This document shows, in pieces, positions 1-9,403 of a stretch of DNA of 64,000 bases. A model generated the notes under the pieces. It was given only the letters and a program-made list of their open reading frames with translations. It was not told the origin of the DNA and made no database searches. A program made the translations under genes and the position numbers. Numbering within the stretch: position 1 is the stretch's first letter; every line of letters starts with the position of its first letter. Source of the DNA: Streptomyces fructofermentans (GTDB taxonomy: Bacteria > Actinomycetota > Actinomycetes > Streptomycetales > Streptomycetaceae). The DNA is taken from positions 356,350 through 420,349 of the forward strand of contig NZ_BMWD01000001.1 in assembly GCF_014651055.1 (NCBI RefSeq). Reading direction: 5' to 3'.

Positions 1-1326
1 GCCGGAATCACCGAGATGGGCAGGAAGCTGGAGGCCCGGCGTGCCGAGGCCGAGGCCGCCGACGAGGCGGAAGCGGCTGAACCGGTGCCCGAGGCCGGCA
101 CCGGTGTGCCCGCCGCGGACACCCCGGCCGCCGACCGGCCGTCGCCCGCGCCGTCCGAGCCGTCCGACCGCGACGCGGCCCCGCTGCACACGGTTCGTCC
201 CGACCCCGCCGCCGCCGTGCCGTGGGGTGTGCGCGTCGCCGCCGAGGCCGGGTGGCGGCTGCTCGTCCTCGCGGGCACCGTCTGGGTGCTGATGCGCGTC
301 ATCAGCGCCGTACAGCTCGTGGTGCTCGCCTTCGTCGCCGCCCTGCTCATCACCGCGCTCCTCCAGCCCACCGTGGCCCGCCTGATGCGGTACGGAGTGC
401 CGCGGGGTCTCGCCACCGCGCTCACCGCGATACTCGGCTTCGTCGTCATGGGGCTGGTCGGATGGTTCGTGGTCTGGCAGGTCATGGAGAACATCGGCAA
501 CCTCTCCGACCAGATCCAGGACGGCATCGACGAGTTGCAGCGCTGGCTGCTCAACAGCCCGTTCCACGTGACCGAGGACCAGATCAAGGACATCGCCAAG
601 AGCCTGCGCGAGGCGGTCGGGGCGAACACCGACGAGATCACCTCGGCCGGACTCGAAGGCGTCACGGTCATCGTCGAGGCCCTCACCGGCATCCTCCTGA
701 CGATGTTCTCCACGCTCTTCCTGCTCTACGACGGCAGGCGCATCTGGCAGTGGACGCTGAGGCTGGTCCCGGCGGCGGCCCGCCCCGGGGTCGCCGGAGC
801 CGGGCCCCGCGCCTGGCGCACCCTCACCGCCTATGTGCGGGGCACGGTGATAGTGGCCCTGATCGACGCCATCTTCATCGGACTCGGCATCTTCTTCCTC
901 GATGTGCCGATGGCCGTCCCGCTGGCCGTGTTCATCTTCCTGTTCGCCTTCATCCCGCTCGTCGGAGCCGTGGTCTCGGGCGCGCTGGCGGTGGTCGTCG
1001 CGCTGGTGACCCAGGGCGTCTTCACGGCCGTCATGACGCTGGCCGTGGTGCTCGCCGTCCAGCAGATCGAGGGCCACATCCTGCAGCCCTTCATCCTCGG
1101 CCGCGCGGTGCGGGTGCACCCCCTGGCCGTCGTCCTGTCGGTCGCGGCGGGCGGCGTGATCGCCGGGATCGGCGGCGCGGTCGTGGCGGTGCCGCTCGTC
1201 GCGGTCACCAACACGGTGGTCGGCTATCTGCGGTCGTACTCCCAGGAGCCGGCGGTCCGCCAGGCGCCCCAGCCCCGCGGGGCGACGGCACTGGGCGCCG
1301 CCCCGGTGGAGCGTCCACCCGTCTGA
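1..1326 (+). CDS. AI-2E family transporter / PerM-like permease (5' end outside window)
   Basis: Polytopic membrane protein of the AI-2E/PerM (DUF20) family, thought to export small molecules; the substrate cannot be read from sequence. From the ATG at 16 there are 436 residues: an acidic Ala/Glu/Pro-rich cytoplasmic tail to about 70, hydrophobic segments near 80-115 and 130-155, a loop with amphipathic helices, then four or five more segments. The family signature QQIEGHILQPFILGR followed by HPLAVVLS lies near 349-375. The frame stays open to base 1 and the upstream codons resemble the usual N-terminus, so the real start is probably outside the window. The gene ends convergently with ahpD. 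Confidence 0.85.
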   Translation, partial: AGITEMGRKLEARRAEAEAADEAEAAEPVPEAGTGVPAADTPAADRPSPAPSEPSDRDAAPLHTVRPDPAAAVPWGVRVAAEAGWRLLVLAGTVWVLMRVISAVQLVVLAFVAALLITALLQPTVARLMRYGVPRGLATALTAILGFVVMGLVGWFVVWQVMENIGNLSDQIQDGIDELQRWLLNSPFHVTEDQIKDIAKSLREAVGANTDEITSAGLEGVTVIVEALTGILLTMFSTLFLLYDGRRIWQWTLRLVPAAARPGVAGAGPRAWRTLTAYVRGTVIVALIDAIFIGLGIFFLDVPMAVPLAVFIFLFAFIPLVGAVVSGALAVVVALVTQGVFTAVMTLAVVLAVQQIEGHILQPFILGRAVRVHPLAVVLSVAAGGVIAGIGGAVVAVPLVAVTNTVVGYLRSYSQEPAVRQAPQPRGATALGAAPVERPPV

Positions 1327-1524
1327 CACCCCCGCCCTCCGGCCCGGGCGGAACGGTTCGCCCGACCGTCCGCGTCGGACGGCACGCGCGGAACACCCCC
1401 GGTCGAAGCGCGCGTACGGAACCGGCCCGTCGTACGGCTCGTGGCGGGCCGTTGGCACGGAACCGCCCTCGGCGCACGGCTCCTGGCGGGCCGCCCCGTC
1501 CGGGCCGGGGCGTCGTCGTACACG

Positions 1525-1568
1525 CCGGAGCCCCGCCCACCGTGAACGGACGGTGGACGGGGCTCCGG
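1525..1568. terminator. Bidirectional hairpin between convergent genes
   Basis: Two 19-nt arms (1525-1543 and 1550-1568) pair with one mismatch around a 6-nt loop, placed just after the ahpD stop and downstream of the transporter. Upstream, 1417-1498 holds two imperfect copies of a direct repeat of about 41 bp sharing CGGAACCG, ACGGCTC and TGGCGGGCC. No gene is seen in 1327-1587. Confidence 0.75.
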
Positions 1569-1587
1569 TGTGCGTGGCCCGGCGCGG

Positions 1588-2121
1588 CTACTGCGCGAGG
1601 ACGGCCTCAGCGTCGAGCGTGACGCCCACGGCCTGGATGACCGAGGCGATCTTGAACGCCTCCTGCACGGTCTCCCGGTCGACGCCGGCCTTGCGCAGCA
1701 CCTGCTCGTGCGAGTCGAGGCACTGACCGCACCCGTTGATCGCGGAGACGGCGAGCGACCACAGTTCGAAGTCCGTCTTGTCGACACCGGGGTTGCCGAT
1801 CACGTTCATCCGCAGACCCGCGCGCAGGTTCCCGTACTCCGGGTCGGAGAGCAGGTGGCGCGTGCGGTAGAAGACGTTGTTCATCGCCATGACGGCCGCG
1901 GCGGACTTGGCCGCCGTGTAGGCCTCCGGCGACAGCTTCGCGTTGGCCTCCTCCTCCAGCTCACGCAGGACGCGGGGCGAGCGCGAGGCGATCGCGCAGG
2001 CGAGGACCGTGCCCCAGAGCTGCTGCTCGGGGAGCTCGGAGTTGCCGATCACCGAACCCAGGTTCAGCCGGAGGTCCTTGGCGTAGTCCGGGATCGCGGA
2101 CTTCAGGGCGTCGAGGGACAT
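1588..2121 (-). CDS. ahpD: Alkyl hydroperoxide reductase AhpD (carboxymuconolactone decarboxylase fold)
   Basis: AhpD is the thiol reductant partner that recycles AhpC after peroxide reduction. The 177-residue protein has the CxxC redox pair C131 and C134 in NGCGQC, followed by SHE (H138), with E119 preceding. In the M. tuberculosis enzyme, as I recall, the motif is C-S-H-C; here a Gln takes the His place. The ATG at 2121 is preferred; a GTG at 2127 gives two more residues but overlaps the ahpC stop. The start lies 2 nt after the ahpC stop, so the two genes are surely co-transcribed. Confidence 0.95.
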   Translation of the reverse strand: MSLDALKSAIPDYAKDLRLNLGSVIGNSELPEQQLWGTVLACAIASRSPRVLRELEEEANAKLSPEAYTAAKSAAAVMAMNNVFYRTRHLLSDPEYGNLRAGLRMNVIGNPGVDKTDFELWSLAVSAINGCGQCLDSHEQVLRKAGVDRETVQEAFKIASVIQAVGVTLDAEAVLAQ

Positions 2122-2123
2122 CG

Positions 2124-2678
2124 TCACTCACCGGCCAGCAGCTTGACCGGGTCGAGCGTGCTCTCGCCCTTGGTCCAGTTGCAGGGGCACAGCTCGTCGG
2201 TCTGCAGGGCGTCGAGGACCCGCAGGACCTCCTTGGGGTTACGGCCGACGGAACCGGCGGTCACCATGGAGAACTGGATCTCGTTGTTCTGGTCCACGAT
2301 GAAGACGGCGCGCTTGGCGAAGCCGTCCTCGCCCTCGATGCCCAGGTCGCGCATCAGCTCGTGCTTCGAGTCGGCGAGCATCGGGAACGGCAGGTCCCGC
2401 AGGTCGTCGTGGTCCTTGCGCCAGGCGTGGTGCACGAACTCGGAGTCGCCGGAGAAGCCGAGCACCTGGGCGTCACGGTCGGCGAACTCGTCGTTCAGCT
2501 TGCCGAACGCCGCGATCTCGGTCGGGCACACGAAGGTGAAGTCCTTGGGCCACGCGAAGATGACCTTCCACTGACCCTCGTAGGTCTTGTGGTTGATCTG
2601 CTCGAACTCCGCGCCCTTCTCCAGCGAGACGCAGGCGGTCAGATCGAACTGGGGGAACTTGTCACCAACAGTGAGCAC
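2124..2678 (-). CDS. ahpC: Peroxiredoxin AhpC
   Basis: Typical 2-Cys peroxiredoxin of 184 residues that reduces hydrogen peroxide and organic hydroperoxides in the cytosol. The peroxidatic site is PKDFTFVCP (P44, T48, C51) and the resolving cysteine is in the C-terminal CPCNW (C164/C166). The GTG start at 2678 follows AAGGAGA with good spacing; frames extending further upstream have no such support. It is the first gene of ahpCD and is divergent from oxyR, the usual actinomycete arrangement for peroxide induction. Confidence 0.96.
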   Translation of the reverse strand: MLTVGDKFPQFDLTACVSLEKGAEFEQINHKTYEGQWKVIFAWPKDFTFVCPTEIAAFGKLNDEFADRDAQVLGFSGDSEFVHHAWRKDHDDLRDLPFPMLADSKHELMRDLGIEGEDGFAKRAVFIVDQNNEIQFSMVTAGSVGRNPKEVLRVLDALQTDELCPCNWTKGESTLDPVKLLAGE

Positions 2679-2811
2679 ACGCTCTCCTTGCAGCGAGGAA
2701 AGCCCCGGTTTCGGGGACTTTCCCATGGGTTGGACGACCTTGATCGTGGCACAGGGTGTATTGATTCGTGAAATAGCTACACTCGGTCGTGTTGATCGGA
2801 GGTGGCTATCA
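2679..2811. promoter_or_regulatory. ahpC-oxyR divergent promoter region
   Basis: This 133-bp gap is the only place for both promoters. It contains an AT-richer core (2758-2785) with ATTCGTGAAAT, an imperfect LysR-type T-N11-A dyad, and ATAG/CTAT half-sites at 2773 and 2806. The oxyR ribosome binding site GGAGG is at 2798-2802. That OxyR binds here is inferred from the family; no exact consensus site can be claimed. Confidence 0.6.
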
Positions 2812-3759
2812 GTGGCCCCCAGTAAGAAGAGGCAGCCGAGCCTCGCCCAGCTGCGCGCCTTCGCGGCCGTCGCCGAGCACCTGCACTTCAGGGACGCCGC
2901 CTCCGCCATCGGCATGAGCCAGCCCGCGCTGTCCGGTGCCGTCTCGGCGCTGGAGGAGGTCCTCGGCGTGACCCTGCTGGAGCGCACGACCCGCAAGGTG
3001 CTCCTCTCGCCCGCCGGGGAACGGCTCGCCGTCCGCGCCGGGGCGGTGCTCGGGGAGGTGGGCGCGCTGATGGAGGAGGCGGAGGCGCTGCGGGCCCCGT
3101 TCACCGGGGTGCTGCGGCTCGGGGTGATCCCGACCGTGGCGCCCTACCTGCTGCCGACCGTCCTGAAGCTGATCCACGACCGCTACCCGGCCCTCGACCT
3201 CCAGGTCCACGAGGAGCAGACGGCGAACCTGCTGGAGGGCCTCGCCACCGGCCGGCTCGACCTGCTGCTCCTCGCCGTGCCGCTCGGGGTGCCCGGAGTC
3301 GTCGAACTACCGCTCTTCGACGAGGACTTCGTCCTGGTGACCCCGCTCGGGCACGCGCTCGGGGGCCGCGAGGGCATCCCGCGCGCCGCACTGCGCGAAC
3401 TCAAGCTGCTGCTGCTGGACGAGGGGCACTGCCTGCGGGACCAGGCCCTCGACATCTGCCGGGAGGCGGGCCGCGAGGACGCCCCGGTCACCACGACGGC
3501 AGCGGGCCTCTCCACCCTCGTCCAGCTCGTCGCGGGCGGTCTCGGGGTGACCCTGCTGCCGCGCACGGCCGTCAGGGTCGAGACCACCCGGAGCAACCAG
3601 CTGCTCACCGGGTACTTCGCGGAACCGGCGCCCACCCGGCGCATCGCGCTCGCCATGCGCGCGGGCGCGGCACGGGGCGCGGAGTACGAGGAACTCGCGT
3701 CCGCCCTGCGCGCGGTACTGCCGTCCCTGCCGGTTCGCGTGGTGGGCCCGGAAGCCTGA
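2812..3759 (+). CDS. oxyR: LysR-family hydrogen-peroxide sensor OxyR
   Basis: 315-residue LysR regulator. An N-terminal winged helix-turn-helix (about 9-65, with AASAIGMSQPALS) is followed by the periplasmic-binding-type effector domain. The two redox cysteines are C207 and C216 in GHCLRDQALDIC, spaced nine residues apart as in E. coli OxyR C199/C208, which supports OxyR rather than a generic LysR. The GTG start at 2812 follows GGAGG. It is predicted to switch on ahpCD, and perhaps the catalase gene at 14546, when oxidised. Confidence 0.93.
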   Translation: MAPSKKRQPSLAQLRAFAAVAEHLHFRDAASAIGMSQPALSGAVSALEEVLGVTLLERTTRKVLLSPAGERLAVRAGAVLGEVGALMEEAEALRAPFTGVLRLGVIPTVAPYLLPTVLKLIHDRYPALDLQVHEEQTANLLEGLATGRLDLLLLAVPLGVPGVVELPLFDEDFVLVTPLGHALGGREGIPRAALRELKLLLLDEGHCLRDQALDICREAGREDAPVTTTAAGLSTLVQLVAGGLGVTLLPRTAVRVETTRSNQLLTGYFAEPAPTRRIALAMRAGAARGAEYEELASALRAVLPSLPVRVVGPEA

Positions 3760-3963
3760 ACTGCCATACAGAGTCGGTCAATCGGGCGTCGGATCACGGC
3801 ACCGGTACGGCGGGAGATTTCATCTTCCGTCATGTAGTGCGACTCCCGCAGACGTGTGTGCCCGCGCTGATACACATGCTCCCTCAGTGCTACACGTCAC
3901 CCGTTCGTGCGACAGGCGTGTGCGCTGCCACGAGGTGACGGGCGGACGAGGGCAAGGGGAGTG

Positions 3964-6087
3964 ATGTCGGGCAGTCGGATCTCTCTCGACAGGGCCGGGT
4001 ACGGCCTGCTGTCCCGCACCCTCGCGGAGTGCGGCCAGGGCGCGGTCACCGGGGTGCTCCAGGTGTCCGGCAAGCCCGGCGGGGTCTTCCACCTGCGGGA
4101 CGGGTTCGTGGTCGCCGCCGAGAGCCCGGGCTCTCCCGGCCCGGAGGCCCTGCTGCTGCGCTCCGGCCGGATCAGCGAGGAGCAGTGGGACGCGTTGCTG
4201 TTCGAGGCGGGGGCCGGCCGGTGGCCCCAGGCCGGGCTGGTCGCGCACGAGTACGCGGGAGCCGCCCAGCTCAGGGTCATCTGCATGCAGGCGCTCCAGG
4301 ACGCGGTGTTCGCGGTCGTCGCGGGCCGGGTGGACGGCTGCGAACCGCTGGCGGCGTGGGCCGACCCGCCCGCTTCGGTCGCCGTCGGCGAGGCTCCGCT
4401 GCGGCTGCTCCAGGAGGCCACCAGGAAGCTCACCGCCGTCGCCGGGCTGCCCTGCCCGGTACTGCCGGACCGCGAACGTCCGTACCCCGCGGCGGGAGTC
4501 GACCCGCAGGACGGCGCACTGCCCGTACTGCGCCGGGAGTTGCTGACGCACGCGGACGGCCGGCGCACCGTGCGCGACCTGGCGTTCCGGACCGGCCGGC
4601 CGCTCTACACCGTCACGGTCGAGACGGGCCGGATGCTCGGCGAGGGGCTCCTGGACTGCTCGGAGGAGAGCGCTCCCGAGCGCCCGCCCGTGGTGCGCAC
4701 CCAGCTGACCGGGCCGCTGCGCCCGCTCCGGCCGGGCACGCCCGGCCCGGAGGACGAGGCCGCGGGCCGGCGGGCGGCGGACACGGGCGCCGGGCCGTCC
4801 GGCGCCGGGGACGGAGCGGGCGACGGGTTGCCGGAGGGCGCCGGTTCGGGGGACCGTCCGGCCGGAGACGGTTCCCCGTCCGGGGACAGCGAGTCCGGGG
4901 ACAGCCCGTCCGACGACAGCCCGTCCGACGACAGCCCCGACGACGCCTCGGACCCGGACGACCCCCCGTCGACCGGTGCGGCGCGGTCCGACGCGACGGA
5001 GTCCGCCGACTCGCACGCGGACGGCACCTCGAACGGCTCGTCTCCGCAGTCCGGTTCACCCCCCGACAGCTCTCCGCCGGCAGGACCGGTGCCCGACGCC
5101 CCGCCCTCCGACGCCCCGCCTTCAGACGCCCCGCCCTTCGACGCGACGGAGTCCGGGACCGCGCGCGGCGACTCTCCGCCCCCTGACGTGCCTGAGTCCG
5201 GCGTCCACGAGCCCGAGGTCCAGGAGTCCGGCGTCCACGAGCCCGGCAAGGCGTCCCCGGACCGGGAAGCGCCGGGCCCCGATCCCGAGCAGGACGACGA
5301 CACGCCCGCGGGCGACGCGTACCGGGGCGACGCGCCCGCGGAGGACGCGTACCCCGAGGACCCGCACGCGCAGGACGCTTCTCCCGAGGACGCCCCTGCC
5401 GGGGAACCGTCGGCCGAGGACGCCCCTCCCGAGGACGCGCGGACGCGGGAGGCGTCCCCGGAGGGACCGCACGCCGAGGACGCGCAGCCCGAGGGACCGT
5501 CCCCCGAGGACGGGCGTCCGGGGGAGGCGCCCTTCGAGGTCACCTGGCCGGGCGCCACCCCGCCCGGCGCCCGGCCCGACGTCCTGAACTCCGACGCCCC
5601 GCCGTTCGACGCCCTGTCACCCGGCTGGACGTTCGACGCCGCTCCCCTCGACGTCACCCCCTTCACCGCCCCCTTGACCCCACTCACCCCGTTCGGGGGT
5701 ACGCACGACGACGTCCCACCGCCCGGTGGCTCCCCGTGGGACGTCCCGCGGACCGAGGACCCGAGGGCCTGCACCCCGCTGCCGTACTCCCCCTCGTCCG
5801 ACGCCGCGTGGCCCCGGCCCGCGGAGGCGGACGGACCCGGGCCCGGCCGCCCGCGGCCCGAGGGCTTCCCTCCGTACGTACCGCTCCACCCGACACCGGC
5901 CCCCGAACCGGCACCGGAGGCGCTCGGGGCCGACTCCGCGTCCGGGCCGACCGACCGCGAACTCCCGCGCCGCGAGCCGGGAGCCAGTGGCATCACCGAG
6001 AGTCTCGACTCCGCGCAACGCGGGGCGAGTTGGAAAGGGTTCTTCCGCCTGCGCAACCGGATCTGGACGCCGGACTCCGGCACCTGA
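3964..6087 (+). CDS. Large acidic repeat protein with DUF4388-like N-terminus, first gene of Roadblock cassette
   Basis: About 707 residues, function unknown. Residues 1-240 look folded: a DUF4388-like region (VTGVLQVSGKPGG, then FHLRDGFVVAAES) and a second winged-helix-like part (LLTHADGRRTVRDLAFRTGRPLYT). Residues 245-650 are disordered, Asp/Pro/Ser/Glu-rich and repetitive (SPSDD, PPSDA, PEDA units). The tail SGITESLDSAQRG then WKGFFRLRNRIW looks like a conserved basic peptide. A GTG at 3961 is an alternative start. Two Roadblock-like genes follow within 45 bp, so all three probably form one operon. The N-terminal family assignment is by pattern only. Confidence 0.75.
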   Translation: MSGSRISLDRAGYGLLSRTLAECGQGAVTGVLQVSGKPGGVFHLRDGFVVAAESPGSPGPEALLLRSGRISEEQWDALLFEAGAGRWPQAGLVAHEYAGAAQLRVICMQALQDAVFAVVAGRVDGCEPLAAWADPPASVAVGEAPLRLLQEATRKLTAVAGLPCPVLPDRERPYPAAGVDPQDGALPVLRRELLTHADGRRTVRDLAFRTGRPLYTVTVETGRMLGEGLLDCSEESAPERPPVVRTQLTGPLRPLRPGTPGPEDEAAGRRAADTGAGPSGAGDGAGDGLPEGAGSGDRPAGDGSPSGDSESGDSPSDDSPSDDSPDDASDPDDPPSTGAARSDATESADSHADGTSNGSSPQSGSPPDSSPPAGPVPDAPPSDAPPSDAPPFDATESGTARGDSPPPDVPESGVHEPEVQESGVHEPGKASPDREAPGPDPEQDDDTPAGDAYRGDAPAEDAYPEDPHAQDASPEDAPAGEPSAEDAPPEDARTREASPEGPHAEDAQPEGPSPEDGRPGEAPFEVTWPGATPPGARPDVLNSDAPPFDALSPGWTFDAAPLDVTPFTAPLTPLTPFGGTHDDVPPPGGSPWDVPRTEDPRACTPLPYSPSSDAAWPRPAEADGPGPGRPRPEGFPPYVPLHPTPAPEPAPEALGADSASGPTDRELPRREPGASGITESLDSAQRGASWKGFFRLRNRIWTPDSGT

Positions 6088-6127
6088 CCCACGCGGGGGA
6101 CCACGATCACGTCAGGGAGCTCTGTAC

Positions 6128-6577
6128 ATGGATCACGAGGCTTTGGCCATGGAAATGCGAGGCCTGCGGGAGCGGGTGACGGGAATCACCGACACGGCGG
6201 TGGCCGCCGCCGACGGACTGCTCATCGCCGCGGACACGGCGGACATGATCGACCCGGAGGGCCTCGCCGCGATCGCCGCCGCCGGACTGGGCCTCGCCCG
6301 CCGCGCGACCGCGGCCACCGGCCGGGGCCCGCTGCGCCAGACGGTGGCCTACGGCAGCCACGGGTGCGCCGCCTTCTACGCGGTGGGGGACTCCGCCCTG
6401 ATGGTCGTCGTGGGGGACGAGGGGATCGACGTCAACCGGCTCCACGAGCAGACCAGGCCCACCATCGCCCGTATCGGGTCGATCCTCACCGGCACCGCGG
6501 TCCCCGCCGTGTCGGCCACCGGGGCGGGAACGGCCGCGACCGTCGTCCCCGTACCCCTCAAGAACCAGGCGGTGTGA
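6128..6577 (+). CDS. Roadblock/LC7 domain protein (MglB/CvnB-like)
   Basis: 149-residue cytosolic protein with a Roadblock/LC7 core of about 110 residues (VAAADGLLIAADTA, then GLAAIAAAGLGLARRA, then DSALMVVVGDEGIDVNRL) and a short flexible C-terminus. Roadblock proteins dimerise and often regulate small Ras-like GTPases, as in MglAB or the Streptomyces conservons. No GTPase or DUF742 gene is adjacent, so this is not a conservon. AGGGAG at 6114-6119 fixes the start. Confidence 0.85.
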   Translation: MDHEALAMEMRGLRERVTGITDTAVAAADGLLIAADTADMIDPEGLAAIAAAGLGLARRATAATGRGPLRQTVAYGSHGCAAFYAVGDSALMVVVGDEGIDVNRLHEQTRPTIARIGSILTGTAVPAVSATGAGTAATVVPVPLKNQAV

Positions 6578-6580
6578 CGG

Positions 6581-7009
6581 ATGGCGACGAAGCGATTGGC
6601 CTCCGGGTTCTCGGAGCAGGTCATGGGCATGGTCAAGGCCCTGCGCAGCGACGCCCCGGACTGCGTGGCGGCCGGGGCCGTCGACATGTCCACCGGCATG
6701 CTGCTGTCGTACGAGACGGTGGACAACCATCCGCCCGAGGTCCTCGACCTGCTGGCGGGCGCCACTCTCGACCTGTTCCAGGGGCGCACGGTCGTCATGA
6801 TCGAGGACGTCTTCAAGGAGCGCCGGGGGATCACCAGCGACCAGCACTTCTTCCAGGAGATCCTGGTCAACAGCGACAACCTCACGCACCTGTTCGTGCG
6901 GATGAACGACCAGCAGGACATCGTCGCGGTGGTCGTCTGCCGCAAGTCGGTCAACGCGGGCATGCTCTTCGCCCAGGTCCGGCGCGTGGTGCGGGAGTAC
7001 CGGTTCTGA
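6581..7009 (+). CDS. Second Roadblock-like protein
   Basis: 142-residue protein starting 3 nt after the previous stop, so translationally coupled. The pattern of an N-terminal amphipathic helix (FSEQVMGMVKALRSDAPDC), a strand with DMSTGMLLSYETVD, and a later MLFAQVRRVVREYRF helix fits a divergent Roadblock fold. It may pair with the preceding protein as a heterodimer, which is an inference. No catalytic motif is visible. Confidence 0.75.
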   Translation: MATKRLASGFSEQVMGMVKALRSDAPDCVAAGAVDMSTGMLLSYETVDNHPPEVLDLLAGATLDLFQGRTVVMIEDVFKERRGITSDQHFFQEILVNSDNLTHLFVRMNDQQDIVAVVVCRKSVNAGMLFAQVRRVVREYRF

Positions 7010-7013
7010 ACGC

Positions 7014-7055
7014 GCGGCGGGCCCCCACCGGCAACCACCGGAAGGGGCCCGCCGC
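7014..7055. terminator. Bidirectional hairpin
   Basis: Perfect 12-nt arms (GCGGCGGGCCCC at 7014-7025 and its complement at 7044-7055) around an 18-nt loop, between the convergent Roadblock cassette and ABC permease gene. Confidence 0.8.
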
Positions 7056-7072
7056 ACGTCCGCGGTCCCGGA

Positions 7073-9403
7073 CTACTCCGTGCGCAGCCCGTCGGGCCGC
7101 ATCAGCCGCAGCAGGGGCGGCACGCTGAGCGCCGTCACCGCCAGGACCACCGCCGCGCCGATGCCCGCCATCGACAGGACGCCCGGCCAGTCCACCGCGA
7201 CCGACGTGCCCGTCATCTTCAGCAGCACGGCTCCCAGGGTGAGACCCACCGCGGAGGCGAGCAGCAGGCCGAGGGCCACCGGGATCGCGGTCTGCCACAG
7301 CACCGACAGGCTCAGCGTGCGGCGACGGGTGCCGAAGGCCACCAGCGCCGACAGGAGCTTGCGGCGCTCGCGGAGCTGTTCGAGCTGCGAGACCAGCAGA
7401 CTCGCCCCGATGAGCGCGAGGACGCAGGCCGCGCCGACGAACAGGCCGGTGCGGATCGACGTGAACCGTCCGGACTGCTCGCTGGCCGCGTAGAACATCG
7501 GCTGCGTGTACGGGTCCATGCGCGCCGCGATGTTGAGGACGTGCTCGCGCGCGTCGGGCGCGGACGGGTCGAGCCGCAGGTAGACCAGGCCCGTGACCGC
7601 CGGCGCCGCCTTCGCGGGCAGCGCGCCCGGAGTGATCAGGAAGCCGCCGCGCTCCCAGCCGGTCGGGTCCTCGCGGGTGTCGGCCTTCCTGAGGTCCCGG
7701 GGCACGGTCCACGCCACCTCCGCGCCCTTCTCGGAGTCGGAGTAGCCGGGGTCGAGATAGAGCGTCCGGGCCTTGGCGAGCCGGGCGGTGTCCGTGTCGT
7801 ACTCGGCGTGCCGGACGGCGAACACGTCACCGTCCCGGCACGAGGACAGCCTGGCCACCTCGCGCAGCGCGTCGCAGTCGCCGACGGTGACCGTCGCGGT
7901 GCGCTCGGGATCCGTGCGGCGCTCGCCGAGCGTGCCGCTGGAGATCGCCGTCGTGCCCCGTACACCGGGGGTCGCGCCGAGTTCCTCCGCCGCCTTCGCG
8001 AGCGGAATCCTGGCCGGCACGGTCACCTCCATCTGTGCCCGGGAGACGTCCTGACCGGTGGCCCTGGTGTAGTCGCTCTCCACCCCGGCGAACAGCATCT
8101 GCATGGCGATCGCGCCGGCCACGGCCACGGCGATGCCGTTGACCATGCGGGCGGCGGTGCCGCTGCTGAGCTGGAGCCTGCGGACGGCCAGTTGCCAGGA
8201 GACCGGGCCCGAGTTCAGCCGGGCCACCACCGCCTCCACCACCCACGGCAGCAGCGCGGTGACGCCGACCAGCAGCAGGACGACGCCACCGGTGACCATG
8301 TACGCGTTGAAGTCGCCGTTCTCGCTGCCCTTGCCGATCATCGGGGCGAGCAGGGCGAGCCCGCCCAGCGGCAGGAGCAGGCGCCACCACAGCCGGCGGC
8401 GGGCCGGCCGGGCCGTGCGGACCACCCCGAGCGGCTCGATGACGACCCCGCGCAGCGCGAACAGGGTCACCGCGACGGCGGCCGCCGGGACCGCGAGGGC
8501 GATGAGGGCGGCCAGCGCGGGGGTCGGGTCGAGATAGCTCGGGAACACGCTGATGCCGAAGAGTTCGACCGTGCCCGCGATCTGACGGCCCAGCAGGAAG
8601 AACACCGTGCCGAAGAGCAGGCCGAGGAGGGCCCCGGCCAGTGCCTCGCCCGCGGCGATGCGCCGGGTCATCCGGCCGTCGGCGCCGACCAGGCGCAGCG
8701 CGGCCAGGCGGCGGTCGCGGCGTTCGCCGCCGAAGCGGACGGCCGCGGCGATGAAGACCCCGACCGGCATCAGCAGCACGACGAAGACGACGAGGACCAG
8801 CAGGAGCAGGACCGGGTCCATCTCCTCGGAGGGCGCATCCACCCCCTGGAACGTGTCGAGCCGGTTCACCGGGGAGTCGCCGATGCGTGCGGCGAGCCCG
8901 TCGGTGCCCGCGTAGAAGGCGAGTTCGGCCGGGCCGATGAGACCGATCGAGCCGATGGTGCCGGTGTCGCGGTACGGGATGCGCTCGCGCAGCAGCTTCC
9001 CGTCAGGCGAGTCCAGCAGCTTGCGCAGCGCGGGCGACACGAACATCTCGCCGGGCGCCGGGAACTCCGACAGCCCCGGCGGCAGGGGGGCGCGCAGGCC
9101 CTCGGGCTCCAGCTCGCGCCCGCGGACGTCCTGGCCGCGGAAGTCGCTGCCGACGTTGCCGACGAGCACGGTGTTGTCGGCCTTCGGGATCACCTCGCTG
9201 CTCATCCGCAGGTCGGTGCGCGAGTACTCGCGGTCGGACCGGGCCTGCATGGCGCTCGGTATCGCGGTGGTGAGCAGCAGCAGCGCGACGCCGAGGCCGA
9301 CGCCGACACCGGTCAGCAGGACGCGTATCCAGCCCTCGCGGCCGCCCGTGAACGCGAACTTGGTGCCCATGGCCAGGTCTCTCGACCACTGGCGAGCGGT
9401 CAT
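7073..9403 (-). CDS. ABC transporter permease with FtsX-like domains
   Basis: 776-residue inner-membrane permease of the MacB/LolC/FtsX type. One N-terminal segment (about 25-50) is followed by a large external domain, then a first FtsX core with three segments (about 195-330), two more segments, a second external domain, and a terminal FtsX core (about 650-770). Such exporters move lipids or peptides or signal to the wall; the substrate is unknown. The start overlaps the stop of the ATPase gene (ATGA), so PadR, ATPase and permease form one operon. Confidence 0.9.
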   Translation of the reverse strand: MTARQWSRDLAMGTKFAFTGGREGWIRVLLTGVGVGLGVALLLLTTAIPSAMQARSDREYSRTDLRMSSEVIPKADNTVLVGNVGSDFRGQDVRGRELEPEGLRAPLPPGLSEFPAPGEMFVSPALRKLLDSPDGKLLRERIPYRDTGTIGSIGLIGPAELAFYAGTDGLAARIGDSPVNRLDTFQGVDAPSEEMDPVLLLLVLVVFVVLLMPVGVFIAAAVRFGGERRDRRLAALRLVGADGRMTRRIAAGEALAGALLGLLFGTVFFLLGRQIAGTVELFGISVFPSYLDPTPALAALIALAVPAAAVAVTLFALRGVVIEPLGVVRTARPARRRLWWRLLLPLGGLALLAPMIGKGSENGDFNAYMVTGGVVLLLVGVTALLPWVVEAVVARLNSGPVSWQLAVRRLQLSSGTAARMVNGIAVAVAGAIAMQMLFAGVESDYTRATGQDVSRAQMEVTVPARIPLAKAAEELGATPGVRGTTAISSGTLGERRTDPERTATVTVGDCDALREVARLSSCRDGDVFAVRHAEYDTDTARLAKARTLYLDPGYSDSEKGAEVAWTVPRDLRKADTREDPTGWERGGFLITPGALPAKAAPAVTGLVYLRLDPSAPDAREHVLNIAARMDPYTQPMFYAASEQSGRFTSIRTGLFVGAACVLALIGASLLVSQLEQLRERRKLLSALVAFGTRRRTLSLSVLWQTAIPVALGLLLASAVGLTLGAVLLKMTGTSVAVDWPGVLSMAGIGAAVVLAVTALSVPPLLRLMRPDGLRTE

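Noticed and set aside
1205..1787. Open frames on the - strand between the AI-2E transporter and ahpD
   Set aside because: They overlap the transporter end, the terminator hairpin and ahpD; composition is typical of GC-rich noise.
6128..7009. Conservon (cvn) system
   Set aside because: The sensor kinase, DUF742 and GTPase genes of a conservon are absent.
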